39,335 nt of DNA from Pseudomonadota bacterium (GCA_023449855.1 JAEXHR010000316.1:1-39335); one strand, 5' to 3'; numbered from the stretch's first letter, positions 16,339 through 25,008 are shown. Notes: generated by a model not told the origin, from the letters alone. A program made the numbers and translations.

Positions 16339-16606
16339 GGCGCTCTCGTCTCGGTTGTGTCGTGAGGCGCGCTCAGCCCGCTCCGGACTGGTGGTCGATG
16401 CCGCAAGGAAAGGGGGCTGGAAGGCTAGGAAATGCCCCCGGCCGTGATGGCGCCAGCGCAGCTGTGGAGAGCGTTGCGGTTCGTAAACCTCCTTTCTCCA
16501 TGGGCATTTGTCTGACTTGACACCCCCTCAGGCCATAGCCACCTAATGCAGGCGGCGAACACCAAATTTCCCTCAAGATTCGCCATCATGATCCGGACAA
16601 ACAGAG

Positions 16607-16631
16607 CCTTGGAACCTGTCAGGTTCCAGGG
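16607..16631 (+). promoter_or_regulatory. stable hairpin in the lon 5' region
   Basis: TGGAACCT-GTC-AGGTTCCA forms a perfect 8-bp stem extended by three more pairs (one T:G), about 90 nt before the lon start codon. There is no T-run, so it is not a terminator. It could be an operator or a structured 5' leader. Confidence 0.4.
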
Positions 16632-16717
16632 GCCGAGCGAGGACGGAAATCGCACCTTGTGGTGGTTGCGTATTCGTGCGGACCGCGTGCAAGGGGGCAA
16701 AGCAAAAGGAACAGGCC

Positions 16718-19141
16718 ATGACGACCTCCAAGCCCCGGCCAACCATTGTTCACGGCGAGACGCACGCCTATCCCGTGCTGCCGCTGCGCGACATCGTCGT
16801 CTTCCCGCATATGATCGTGCCGCTCTTCGTCGGCCGCGAAAAATCCATTCGCGCGCTCGAAGAGGTGATGAAGAACGACGCCCTGATCATGCTCGCGACG
16901 CAGAAGAATGCGTCGGATGATGATCCTGCGCCGGACGCCATCTATGAGACCGGCACGCTCGCCAGCGTGCTGCAGCTGCTGAAGCTTCCCGACGGCACCG
17001 TGAAGGTGCTGGTGGAAGGCCTCGAGCGCGCCAAGATCGAATCCTATTCCGATCGCACCGAATATTACGAGGCGACCGCGGTCGCGCTCGCCGACACCGA
17101 TGCCAAGAGCGTCGAGGCGGAAGCGCTGTCGCGCTCGGTCGTGTCCGACTTCGAGAGCTATGTGAAGCTCAACAAGAAGATCTCGGCCGAAGTCGTCGGC
17201 GTCGTGCAGGCGATCACCGATTTCGCCAAGCTCGCCGACACTGTCGCGTCGCATCTCGCCGTCAAGATCGCGGATCGCCAGGGCATCCTGGAAACGCTGT
17301 CCGTCACCGGGCGCCTGGAAAAGGTGCTGGGCCTGATGGAGAGCGAGATCTCGGTGCTGCAGGTCGAGAAGCGCATCCGCTCGCGCGTCAAGCGCCAGAT
17401 GGAGAAGACGCAGCGCGAATACTATCTCAACGAGCAGATGAAGGCGATCCAGAAGGAACTCGGCGATGACGAGGGCCGGGACGAGCTCGCCGATATCGAA
17501 GAGAAGATCGCCAAGACCAAGCTGTCGAAGGAAGCCCGCGAGAAGGCACAGCACGAGCTGAAGAAGCTGCGCCAGATGTCGCCGATGTCCGCGGAAGCGA
17601 CCGTCGTGCGCAACTATCTCGACTGGCTGCTGTCGATTCCGTGGGGCAAGAAGTCGAAGGTCAAGAAGGACCTCAGCGCCGCGCAGGCGATGCTGGACGA
17701 GGAGCACTACGGGCTCGAGAAGGTCAAGGACCGCATCGTCGAGTATCTCGCCGTGCAGTCCCGCGCCAACAAGCTGACAGGCCCGATCCTGTGCCTCGTC
17801 GGTCCTCCCGGCGTCGGCAAGACCTCGCTCGGCAAGTCGATCGCGAAGGCGACCGGACGTGAGTTCGTGCGCGTGTCGCTCGGCGGCGTGCGCGACGAGG
17901 CGGAGATCCGCGGTCATCGCCGGACCTATATCGGTTCGATGCCCGGCAAGATCATCCAGTCGATGCGCAAGGCCAAGACCTCGAACCCGCTGTTCCTGCT
18001 GGACGAGATCGACAAGATGGGCGCCGACTTCCGCGGCGATCCGTCGTCGGCGCTGCTCGAGGTCCTCGACCCCGAACAGAACGGCACGTTTGCCGATCAC
18101 TATCTGGAGGTCGATTACGATCTGTCGAATGTGATGTTCATCACCACGGCGAACACCCTGAATATTCCGGGGCCGCTGATGGACCGCATGGAGCTGATCC
18201 GGATCGCCGGTTACACCGAGACGGAGAAGGTCGAGATCGCGCGCAAGCATCTGATCCCGGCCGCGCTGGCGAAGCATGGCCTCGACACCAAGGAATGGTC
18301 CATCGATGACGATGCGCTGCTCCTGCTGATCCGCCGCTACACCCGCGAAGCGGGCGTGCGTAACCTCGAGCGCGAAATCTCCACGCTGGCCCGCAAGGCC
18401 GTGAAGGAGCTGATGCTCTCGAAGAAGAAGGTGGTGAAGGTCACCGCGAAGACGCTGGAAGAGTTCTCGGGCGTGCCGAAGTATCGCTTCGGCGAGATCG
18501 AGGCTGACGATCAGGTCGGCGTGGTCACGGGTCTGGCCTGGACGGATGTCGGCGGTGAGCTGCTCACCATCGAAGGCGTCATGATGCCCGGCAAGGGCCG
18601 CATGACCGTCACCGGCAACCTGCGTGACGTGATGAAGGAATCGATCTCGGCGGCGGCGTCCTATGTCCGCTCGCGCGCGATCACCTTCGGGATCGAGCCG
18701 CCGTTGTTCGAACGGCGCGACATCCACGTTCACGTGCCCGAGGGCGCGACGCCGAAGGACGGCCCGTCCGCGGGCGTGGCGATGGCCACCACGATCGTGT
18801 CTGTTCTCACGGGCATTCCGATCCGGCGCGATGTCGCCATGACCGGCGAAATCACGCTGCGCGGCCGCGTGCTGCCGATCGGCGGATTGAAGGAGAAGTT
18901 GCTGGCAGCAGCCCGCGGCGGCATCAAGACGGTCTTGATCCCCGAGGACAATGCCAAGGACCTCACCGAGATCCCGGACAGCATCAAGGGCGGGCTGAAC
19001 ATCATCCCGGTCGCCCGGATGGACGAGGTGATCGCCAATGCGCTGGTTCGCCAGCCCGAAGCGATCGACTGGGAAGAGGATACCAAGCTGCCGGTGAAGG
19101 CCGACGGCGAGGAAGCCTCCGGTGGCCTGACCGCGCACTGA
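16718..19141 (+). CDS. lon: ATP-dependent protease Lon
   Basis: 807 aa, full length for LonA. The N-terminal substrate-binding LON domain begins YPVLPLRDIVVFPHM (about 16-30). The AAA+ domain has Walker A GPPGVGKT (362-369) and Walker B FLLDEIDKM. The C-terminal Ser-Lys protease domain has Ser684 (KDGPSAG) and Lys727 (GGLKEK), matching E. coli Ser679/Lys722. It degrades misfolded and regulatory proteins; in related bacteria these include DnaA and CcrM. ATG 16718 has AAGGA 7 nt upstream. Confidence 0.98.
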   Translation: MTTSKPRPTIVHGETHAYPVLPLRDIVVFPHMIVPLFVGREKSIRALEEVMKNDALIMLATQKNASDDDPAPDAIYETGTLASVLQLLKLPDGTVKVLVEGLERAKIESYSDRTEYYEATAVALADTDAKSVEAEALSRSVVSDFESYVKLNKKISAEVVGVVQAITDFAKLADTVASHLAVKIADRQGILETLSVTGRLEKVLGLMESEISVLQVEKRIRSRVKRQMEKTQREYYLNEQMKAIQKELGDDEGRDELADIEEKIAKTKLSKEAREKAQHELKKLRQMSPMSAEATVVRNYLDWLLSIPWGKKSKVKKDLSAAQAMLDEEHYGLEKVKDRIVEYLAVQSRANKLTGPILCLVGPPGVGKTSLGKSIAKATGREFVRVSLGGVRDEAEIRGHRRTYIGSMPGKIIQSMRKAKTSNPLFLLDEIDKMGADFRGDPSSALLEVLDPEQNGTFADHYLEVDYDLSNVMFITTANTLNIPGPLMDRMELIRIAGYTETEKVEIARKHLIPAALAKHGLDTKEWSIDDDALLLLIRRYTREAGVRNLEREISTLARKAVKELMLSKKKVVKVTAKTLEEFSGVPKYRFGEIEADDQVGVVTGLAWTDVGGELLTIEGVMMPGKGRMTVTGNLRDVMKESISAAASYVRSRAITFGIEPPLFERRDIHVHVPEGATPKDGPSAGVAMATTIVSVLTGIPIRRDVAMTGEITLRGRVLPIGGLKEKLLAAARGGIKTVLIPEDNAKDLTEIPDSIKGGLNIIPVARMDEVIANALVRQPEAIDWEEDTKLPVKADGEEASGGLTAH

Positions 19142-19165
19142 GCGCAACTCCGATACACCACATCA

Positions 19166-19196
19166 GCGGCGTCCTTCGGGGCGCCGCTTTTGTTTT
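19166..19196 (+). terminator. Rho-independent terminator of lon
   Basis: GCGGCGTCC-TTCG-GGGCGCCGC (one T:G pair) followed by TTTTGTTTT, 24 bp after the lon stop. Confidence 0.92.
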
Positions 19197-19237
19197 GGGC
19201 TGCGGGTGATAGATTTGATGGAGGAGAGGTTGCCGCG

Positions 19238-19507
19238 ATGAAGACGATCATCCTGTCAGCATTGCTCTCGGCCGCGCTGTGCGATGCCGCGCTGGGCGAG
19301 CGTCTGGACAAGCGCTTCGGCGACGACCACGAGCGCGGCTATCGCGCGGAACGCGAATTCGAGGGCAGGGACTTCGAGAGCAGGCGCAGCGGCTTCAAGA
19401 ACCGCGACCGCGCCAATTTTCTCGGTGGCAAGGCAGCAGACCAGCCGCTGCCGGAATTGCCCAAGCAGGATCTGCAGGCGCCTGCGGCAATCGGATTGCA
19501 GCGGTGA
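19238..19507 (+). CDS. small secreted protein, unknown
   Basis: 89 aa. A clear signal peptide (MKTIILSALLSAALCDAALG, cleavage about residue 20) is followed by a very charged, Arg/Asp/Glu/Phe-rich stretch and a Pro-rich tail. GAGGAGAGG precedes the ATG at a suitable distance. No family recognised. Its 3' end is 56 bp before the GFA-family gene and may share its transcript. Confidence 0.65.
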   Translation: MKTIILSALLSAALCDAALGERLDKRFGDDHERGYRAEREFEGRDFESRRSGFKNRDRANFLGGKAADQPLPELPKQDLQAPAAIGLQR

Positions 19508-19563
19508 ACGGGGAGATGGTCGTTGAACGACCGCGCGGAGACACGGCCTGAGGGAGATGTGAG

Positions 19564-19968
19564 GTGCGTATCGATGGAGGCTGTCACTGCGGTGAGATCC
19601 GTTACACCGCGACGATCGATCCGGCGCAGGTCTCCGTCTGCCATTGCACGGACTGCCAGACTCTTACCGGCTCACCCTATCGCGTATCCGTTCTGTGTTC
19701 GTCCAATGATGTGACGATCGTCTCGGGCCAGACGCGTATCTATCGAAAGACGGGCGACAGCGGCCGGGTCCGGTTGCAACAGTTTTGCGGCGACTGCGGT
19801 ACGCCGCTATTTGCATGCGACGAGAATCCGAATGCGGGCACTTGGAGCCTGCGTTGGGGCAGCATCGCGCAGCGACACGATCTCAGGCCATCGCGCCAGA
19901 TCTGGTGCCGCTCGGCGGAGCCATGGATTAGCGAACTGGCAGCGGTGCCGGGGCAGGCGGTGGAATGA
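19564..19968 (+). CDS. GFA family zinc-binding protein
   Basis: 134 aa, typical of the GFA (glutathione-dependent formaldehyde-activating enzyme-like) fold. Zinc ligands are GGCHCG (residues 6-11), CHCTDCQ (about 26-32) and FCGDCG (about 74-79). Members bind zinc and in some cases glutathione adducts, but most are of unknown activity. The GTG start has GAGGGAG upstream. This is the last host gene before the attachment site. Confidence 0.88.
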   Translation: MRIDGGCHCGEIRYTATIDPAQVSVCHCTDCQTLTGSPYRVSVLCSSNDVTIVSGQTRIYRKTGDSGRVRLQQFCGDCGTPLFACDENPNAGTWSLRWGSIAQRHDLRPSRQIWCRSAEPWISELAAVPGQAVE

Positions 19969-19983
19969 GGAAAGCGGAGGGAA

Positions 19984-20032
19984 TGGTGGGCGGCTACGGA
20001 TTCGAACCGCAGACCCTCTCGGTGTAAACGAG
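19984..20032 (-). other. attL: orphan 3' part of tRNA-Val (UAC)
   Basis: On the minus strand the sequence runs from the 5' side of the anticodon stem (CTCGT-TTACACC-GAG, anticodon TAC) through the T-arm GCGGTTCGAATCCGT to the acceptor 3' strand and CCA. The D-arm and acceptor 5' strand are missing; upstream sequence is unrelated. This is the expected left attachment site of an element integrated into the tRNA-Val 3' end. The intact gene should be restored at the right end, outside the window. The integrase gene begins 127 bp away. Confidence 0.85.
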
Positions 20033-20159
20033 CGAACTGGCATCATTTCCCCTGTAAAAACAGCATTTTTCGATACTTCGGCATCCAGAACGGTGCCGGA
20101 ACGACACCAGAACGAATGCAGATTTACTGTTGACGAGCTATTGACGGATTTGGTGCGGT

Positions 20160-21458
20160 TCATTTGCCTGCGCCTCCAACCCGCGCGCCGAGATGAGCGA
20201 TCTCGCGCTTCGTCAACCGCGTCTTGTTGAGCAGGATCTGCCTGCTGCACTTCGCCTGAATCTGCTCCATCACATAGTCGGTCGCCATGGCGACGTCGCG
20301 CAGATACTCGGGGTCGAAGGCCTCATAGTTGTCGGTGGTGCGCGAGCCTTCCTTGACCACGTGACCCATCCAGATCGAGCGCTGCTCGCGCGAGACGTGC
20401 CGGCAGAGGCCGCGGACGCGGGTGCTCATGAAGTGGCGGAACGAGCCCGGGTTGACCTTGAAGCCGACCGTCTTCGACAGGGTCCGGAAGGCCTTCTTGA
20501 CGCTCGCCACGCGCTCGCCCTGGAAGACGAGCAGCGGCTCGTCCGTGCCCCACTTGTCGAGCCACGCGGCCAAGCAGCGGGTTTCCGGGATGTCCGGCCG
20601 GCGCTTGTTCGTCTCGACCCGATCGGGCGGGTTGAGGTAGATCAGCCCTTCGACGCGCTGCGTCTTCGGATCGAAGTCCGCGATGGCCTCGGGGCGGGCC
20701 CAGGTGTTCAAGCCGATGATGGCGAAGCGGAACAGGTGCTCCAGCTTCATGGTGTCCAACAGCTTGGCGACGTCGTCGATCGACAGGGTGGTGTGCCGCG
20801 GCTTCGACGGCGCGACCTTCAGCTCCTTGGCGATCCGCGCGCGCTTGTAGACGAACTTCGGAGCGTGCGTCATCAGCGCGGTCTCGACCGTCTGGCCGAA
20901 CGGGTCGGTGCGCAGCTTTACCTCGGTCATCTCGCGAAATGCAGCGCAGACGACGTCGAGGCGACGCTCGATCGAAGCCGGCGAATGGCCAAGCGTGTCT
21001 CGGAGCCATTTCGCGAATTCGAGTTGACGCGAGGGTGTCCAGAACGAGACCGGCGCCATCGGATTCTTGGCGTGCTCGGTCATGTATTGCTTGGCCAGCG
21101 TCACGGCGCGCGTGGCGTCGGACTCCGACCGGATCGTCGTGGCGTGGCCGTCCAGATAATTGTTCAGGGCGGCCTCGGCCATTACCTCGTGGGGACCAGG
21201 GATAGCGCCGCTGGCTGCCGCGGGGGCGGAGAGGACGAGCGCCGCGAGCCGGACCTTGGCATCTTCCCAGTCCGTTGTCTTAAGAGTTCGACGGCGGACG
21301 CAGCCAGCTCCGGCGTCATACCGGCAGGCATAGACAACACCGCCGCGTGTGGGGTAGGGGCGATCGAGGTAGAGCCCGTTGAGCTCGAATGGCTCATCGG
21401 CTGAACGCTCTGGGGCGACGGGACCAGCGGCTGGGGCCGATCTTCGGGCGCTTCGCAT
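20160..21458 (-). CDS. prophage tyrosine integrase
   Basis: 432 aa tyrosine recombinase that integrates and excises the element at tRNA-Val. N-terminal arm-binding part about 25-80, core-binding SAM-like domain about 90-180, catalytic domain about 220-400. Catalytic residues seen: Arg255 (NTWARPEA), Arg341-His342 (GSFRHFMSTR), His366 (WMGH) and nucleophile Tyr378 (TTDNYEAF). The first His of the usual HxxR box is replaced by Gly. ATG 21458 is preceded by AAGGCGAG. The 5' part overlaps the upstream Xis-like gene by 277 nt in another frame. Last gene of the leftward operon. Confidence 0.9.
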   Translation of the reverse strand: MRSARRSAPAAGPVAPERSADEPFELNGLYLDRPYPTRGGVVYACRYDAGAGCVRRRTLKTTDWEDAKVRLAALVLSAPAAASGAIPGPHEVMAEAALNNYLDGHATTIRSESDATRAVTLAKQYMTEHAKNPMAPVSFWTPSRQLEFAKWLRDTLGHSPASIERRLDVVCAAFREMTEVKLRTDPFGQTVETALMTHAPKFVYKRARIAKELKVAPSKPRHTTLSIDDVAKLLDTMKLEHLFRFAIIGLNTWARPEAIADFDPKTQRVEGLIYLNPPDRVETNKRRPDIPETRCLAAWLDKWGTDEPLLVFQGERVASVKKAFRTLSKTVGFKVNPGSFRHFMSTRVRGLCRHVSREQRSIWMGHVVKEGSRTTDNYEAFDPEYLRDVAMATDYVMEQIQAKCSRQILLNKTRLTKREIAHLGARVGGAGK

Positions 21459-21667
21459 GACTCGCCTTTTCTGAGGTAGGTTTGATCGATGTAAGATTGG
21501 ACCTGCTCGGCAGTGTAGCAGGGGCCGGAGCGGAAGGCGTAAAACTCGATTGTCTTGAGTTTCCTCGCCTTTTTCAGCTCCTTGGCTGTGAGCATTGGCC
21601 ATCGCGCGAGCACAGCCGCCTCGTCGAGATAGTCTACTGGGTCGATGGCGCGCATTGGTCTGGCCAT
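21182..21667 (-). CDS. AlpA/Xis-like DNA-binding protein (putative excisionase)
   Basis: 161 aa. The first 70 residues form a MerR/AlpA-type winged-helix pattern: DEAAVLARWPMLTAKELKKA, then the Tyr/Arg-containing wing and YTAEQVQSYIDQTYL. The C-terminal half is low-complexity (Ser/Pro-rich) and is read from the same DNA as the integrase N-terminus. A strong AAGGAG lies 6 nt before ATG 21667. Position directly before the integrase suggests a recombination directionality factor. A shorter product truncated near residue 75 cannot be excluded, but no earlier stop exists. Confidence 0.65.
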   Translation of the reverse strand: MARPMRAIDPVDYLDEAAVLARWPMLTAKELKKARKLKTIEFYAFRSGPCYTAEQVQSYIDQTYLRKGESCEAPEDRPQPLVPSPQSVQPMSHSSSTGSTSIAPTPHAAVLSMPAGMTPELAASAVELLRQRTGKMPRSGSRRSSSPPPRQPAALSLVPTR

Positions 21668-21676
21668 GGGTACTCC

Positions 21677-22138
21677 TTACGGCACTGCCGATGGACGGGT
21701 GAACGGCCGGCTCGGCCAAACTGTCTTCCGGGCTGAAATCTTCGCGCGCTTCTCCCGCGGTTTCCGTGCCTTGATCGGTCGCAGTCGGTGCGCCGGCTTT
21801 TCCATCGCTGCGCGTGCGGCACCGCCGGACGCGATCCAGAGCGCAGCTGCGATGGCCCAGGGATCGATGCCTTGGCGCTCCCACCATTTGCGCTCATTGC
21901 TCTGGTGCTGCGCATCGCGATCGGTGCGATGATGATGGCCGCAAAGCGGGACCGTGAACTTGTCATGGGGCTTCTCGCCCATGCCGGTGCTGTCCTTGCC
22001 GGCAGCAGCTTCCTTCATGCGCAGGTGCGCGGCTTCGGCCGGCCGATGACAGCCGGGGATGCAGCACGGCTGCAGCCGGACATAGACGAGGTGTCGCTCG
22101 TCGTGCTGGCGCGGATCACGCTGGCGAAGCTCGGTCAT
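21677..22138 (-). CDS. phage HNH/DUF968-like nuclease-type zinc protein
   Basis: 153 aa. The pattern CCIPGCHRPAEAAHLR, about 20 residues, then PLCGHHHRTD and WWERQGIDP is typical of the small phage HNH-like proteins (DUF968/Rap type) linked to recombination. The C-terminal third is basic. GGAGGT precedes ATG 22138, which overlaps the stop of the upstream gene. Confidence 0.75.
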   Translation of the reverse strand: MTELRQRDPRQHDERHLVYVRLQPCCIPGCHRPAEAAHLRMKEAAAGKDSTGMGEKPHDKFTVPLCGHHHRTDRDAQHQSNERKWWERQGIDPWAIAAALWIASGGAARAAMEKPAHRLRPIKARKPREKRAKISARKTVWPSRPFTRPSAVP

Positions 22139-22299
22139 ACCTGCGACCTCCGCGTGATCTCGTCGGGCCGCAACGGCTCGGCCGGCAACTCGTCGAACTG
22201 CTCGCGCAACGTCTTGTCGGGCGAGAACCATCCGACGACGACCAGTGCACCGAGTACCGCGCCCAGGCAGAGAAGACCGATGCCCATTGAGATATCCAT
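22135..22299 (-). CDS. small single-TM phage protein
   Basis: 54 aa. Hydrophobic helix at residues 4-22, then a charged cytoplasmic-type tail. The start at 22299 has GGGG upstream; the stop overlaps the next start. Function unknown. Confidence 0.55.
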   Translation of the reverse strand: MDISMGIGLLCLGAVLGALVVVGWFSPDKTLREQFDELPAEPLRPDEITRRSQV

Positions 22300-22309
22300 C
22301 CCCGAGCCC

Positions 22310-23488
22310 TCAGTATGAAATCTTGACGTTCGGCACATTGCCGAGCGCGATGGCGGTGATGGCCTTGATCGCGTCAGCTTCCGACAGCCCGGCGGCGATC
22401 AACGCCTCTTTTGCGGCCGTGTTGATCGTCTTCTTGTGGGCCTTGTCAGCTTCGCGCCTGGCAGTCTCGGCGGCTTCCGCTGCCGCGATTTTGGCGACAC
22501 GCACGCGCTCGGCTTCAATCGCAGCCAGTCGATCGGTCTCGGCCTTTGCTTCTGCGGCGATGCGATCCTGTTCGGCTTTGGCCGCCGCAGCTTCAGCGGC
22601 TGCGATGGCGGCGAGACGGTCGCGCTCGGCTTTTGCCTCGGCTTCTTGCGTAGCGGCAATGGCCGCCAGCCGATCACGCTCAGCCTTGGCGGCGGCTTCC
22701 TCGGCATCGCGCTTGGCTTTCTCTGCCGCAGCGATGGCAGCGGCTTTCTCCTGGGCAGCTTTGCGCTCGCGCTTTGCTGTCTCGTCGGCAATACGCTTTG
22801 CCTCGGCTGCGGCTTTCTCCTCGGCGTCACGGGTCGCCTTTGCCGCAGCCTCGGCGGCGATCTTTTCTTCACGCTCCCGCTGTTCCCGCGCAGCCTGTTC
22901 GGCGCGCAGCCGGGCCAATTCGACCGCCTGTTCTTCGCGGGTAATGGCCGCGCCTTTCAGTGCCTGCAGTTTCGCGAATGTCTCGCTGCGCGCTGCTGCT
23001 GCCTTCTGCTTGAATTCCTGCCAATCGCGCTCGGGCAGGGCGTCCAGCGCCGTCAGGGCTGCGATGACGTCTGCGCTCGCCGGCAGTTCGGCATCGAAGG
23101 CGCCAAGGTCGATGATCGACTGTATGGCGCTCTGGTGGTCGGCAATGCGCTTGGCTTCGATGGCCTCGAATTCCTCGACCGGTGCCAGCACCTCTTCTTT
23201 GAGGGCGTCGAGGCGGTCGCGAACCTTCTTGCGCTCAGCGTCGATGGCGCCAGACTGTTTCTTGAGGTCCGCAACCAGATCTTTGCCGAAGTCGTCAAAT
23301 GCCGTCTTTGATCGCGCCACCTGATGCGCAAGCGACCTGATGGCTTTGCGTCCAGCTGGCGTCGTGACGTCGGTCTGGGTGGCGCGGACTTTGGCGACCA
23401 GCGATTCCAGCATGGTATCGACGCCTCCGGCCTCAGAGAAAACTGCTGGCGTCAGCGTTGCGACGTCGATAGTGACGAGCGCATTCAT
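22310..23488 (-). CDS. long Ala/Glu/Lys-rich coiled-coil phage protein
   Basis: 392 aa. The N-terminal region (1-180) is helical and looks globular. Residues about 185-350 form one long charged helix with tandem copies of a 'KAERDRLAAIAA'-like unit, giving strong coiled-coil character. A short C-terminal domain (about 355-392, ALIAAGLSEADAIKAITAIA) follows. Proteins of this layout occur in leftward or early regions of rhizobial phages; the function is unknown to me. ATG overlaps the upstream stop (ATGA). The large plus-strand ORF opposite it is a compositional shadow. Confidence 0.8.
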   Translation of the reverse strand: MNALVTIDVATLTPAVFSEAGGVDTMLESLVAKVRATQTDVTTPAGRKAIRSLAHQVARSKTAFDDFGKDLVADLKKQSGAIDAERKKVRDRLDALKEEVLAPVEEFEAIEAKRIADHQSAIQSIIDLGAFDAELPASADVIAALTALDALPERDWQEFKQKAAAARSETFAKLQALKGAAITREEQAVELARLRAEQAAREQREREEKIAAEAAAKATRDAEEKAAAEAKRIADETAKRERKAAQEKAAAIAAAEKAKRDAEEAAAKAERDRLAAIAATQEAEAKAERDRLAAIAAAEAAAAKAEQDRIAAEAKAETDRLAAIEAERVRVAKIAAAEAAETARREADKAHKKTINTAAKEALIAAGLSEADAIKAITAIALGNVPNVKISY

Positions 23489-23754
23489 GCGACGTCTCCC
23501 ATGCATGCGGTTGCGATGATTTCCTTCGCTTCCAGCGTGGCGGCAGCGGTGTAGAGACGCCGTGCACGTTCGGAATATCGGCGATCGTGATCGAGGTAGG
23601 CTTTCACGTCGTCATCGCACGTCAGGTCGAGTCCGCGCTCGGCACCGGCAACGAGATCGTTCGCCATAGCGTCGATGATGCCCTTGCGCACATCCTCCTG
23701 CGCGAACTTCGGCAGCAGATGAACGCCGTTGTCAGTCACGATTTGAATGCTCAT
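23485..23754 (-). CDS. small phage protein, unknown
   Basis: 89 aa, mostly helical, acidic centre (GLDLTCDDDVKAYLDHDRRY). Coupled to the downstream gene by a 4-nt overlap. Not recognised. Confidence 0.65.
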   Translation of the reverse strand: MSIQIVTDNGVHLLPKFAQEDVRKGIIDAMANDLVAGAERGLDLTCDDDVKAYLDHDRRYSERARRLYTAAATLEAKEIIATACMGDVA

Positions 23755-23768
23755 AAACCCGGCCCCTC

Positions 23769-24455
23769 TCACGACGACGGCTGCACGCGGTCGCGGCTTG
23801 CGCGCATTTCGCGCCGCCGATCGTCCGAATTGGCCTGCCTGTAGGCTTCCTGGCGGCCGTTCGCCGCGGCCTTGGATGCGTCCTGCCGATCCTTCCGCAT
23901 CTTCGCGCTCAGCACTTCCCACGCGGCGAGATCGTCGCTCGTCCACGTCACGTCTGACGAAATCTGCGGATCTTCGCACTTGGTGAAGGCACGATCAGAT
24001 GCCAGCCAGCCGGGGATGAGAACGATCAGGAAGCCGAGCGAGCCAGGCGCCCACGCTCGCGCCGTAAAGTAGATAGTCGTGATAACCTTGGCGGGCTTCT
24101 TGGGCGCGGGCGGCTTGCCTTCGATCGGCACCCACTTCGCGCGCGACGCGTCGCCATCGACCGAAATCAACATCGAGTTGTCGCGCTGATTATGCTGGAC
24201 GACCTGCAGCCGGATGATTGAGCCCGGATTGCAGCCGACAAGCGAGCGCGGGCGCCGCTTCTCCGCTTCACGCGCGGCTAGATCGGCGGCGTGTCCAGCA
24301 TCGGCGCGAGCCAAGGCTTCTGCACGATCTTCCGGGGAGCAGTCCGCCAGATAGCGGAAGGCACCGCGGACGCTCGCGCGCTGTGGCTTTGGCTCGTATC
24401 GCTCAAGCAACTGATCGACGCTGAGCCTGCAGGTCGATTGCGAACCTCGGGCCAT
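23769..24455 (-). CDS. phage protein with hydrophobic segment, unknown
   Basis: 228 aa. N-terminal half helical and charged; a hydrophobic stretch at about 140-157 (SLGFLIVLIPGWLA); C-terminal part rich in Arg/Asp/Ala. GGAGGA precedes ATG 24455, which overlaps the previous stop (TGATG). No family recognised. Confidence 0.65.
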   Translation of the reverse strand: MARGSQSTCRLSVDQLLERYEPKPQRASVRGAFRYLADCSPEDRAEALARADAGHAADLAAREAEKRRPRSLVGCNPGSIIRLQVVQHNQRDNSMLISVDGDASRAKWVPIEGKPPAPKKPAKVITTIYFTARAWAPGSLGFLIVLIPGWLASDRAFTKCEDPQISSDVTWTSDDLAAWEVLSAKMRKDRQDASKAAANGRQEAYRQANSDDRRREMRASRDRVQPSS

Positions 24456-24655
24456 CAGATCCTCCCGCTGAGAATGCCGGTCCAGACAAAACCGCACGCG
24501 ATGAAGAGGGCGAGGGCAACAAGCTCGCCTAGAAGGGGCACGACCACGGACATGGGTCCGACCAACTCGCGGTCGTCTTCCTGCTCTTGGTCAGGCCGTG
24601 ACCAGCGTTGGTCGTGCTGCCAGTCATCGGGAAGGGTTTGCTTTATCTTGCTCAT
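24455..24655 (-). CDS. small membrane phage protein
   Basis: 66 aa. Charged N-terminal third, then one transmembrane helix (about 36-60). Both ends overlap neighbouring genes by a few bases, as expected in a packed phage operon. Confidence 0.6.
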   Translation of the reverse strand: MSKIKQTLPDDWQHDQRWSRPDQEQEDDRELVGPMSVVVPLLGELVALALFIACGFVWTGILSGRI

Positions 24656-25008
24656 GGCCCAATCCCTGCTGCTGCGCGGATGCGATCGGCCAAACCCTTG
24701 GCCGCGGCGATATCCTCGGGCGTGTCGCCCTCGATCGGCTCTTCCATGCCGTTGGCGAGATTGAGCAGCTCTTCGCGCGAGGTGAGATGGCGACCGCGAC
24801 GAACGACGCTGGCGGCGATAGCGAGAGCCATACGCACATTCGGCGTGTCGTAGATGCTCTTGGGCGACTGCCCGATCATCTGCTCGACCAACTTTGCAAG
24901 TCGATCACGCTCGACCGCGCCAAGGTCTGCCGGCTTTACACCGCTCCCGGTCGTCGGAAGTGGAGGGGTGTTGCCGCCCTCGGGCTGATGTCCGTTGCGC
25001 GACATCAT
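24652..25008 (-). CDS. phage protein, unknown
   Basis: 118 aa, flexible Gly/Pro-rich N-terminus, then a helical body (LAKLVEQMIGQSPKSIYD, SREELLNLANGME). The start (25008 or 25005) overlaps the upstream stop. No family recognised. Confidence 0.65.
   Translation of the reverse strand: MMSRNGHQPEGGNTPPLPTTGSGVKPADLGAVERDRLAKLVEQMIGQSPKSIYDTPNVRMALAIAASVVRRGRHLTSREELLNLANGMEEPIEGDTPEDIAAAKGLADRIRAAAGIGP

Larger units (their letters stand above)
16195..16717. other. 523-bp divergent intergenic region, MACPF gene / lon
   Basis: Contains an AT-rich segment with an inverted repeat (16323-16338) on the MACPF side and a hairpin in the lon leader (16607-16631). TTGACA at 16517-16522 with CCTAAT at 16542-16547 (19-nt spacer) is a weak promoter candidate for lon. 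No credible ORF on either strand. Confidence 0.5.

Noticed and set aside
22245..23324. Ser/Ala-rich plus-strand ORF opposite the coiled-coil gene
   Set aside because: Low-complexity mirror of the Ala/Glu/Lys repeats.
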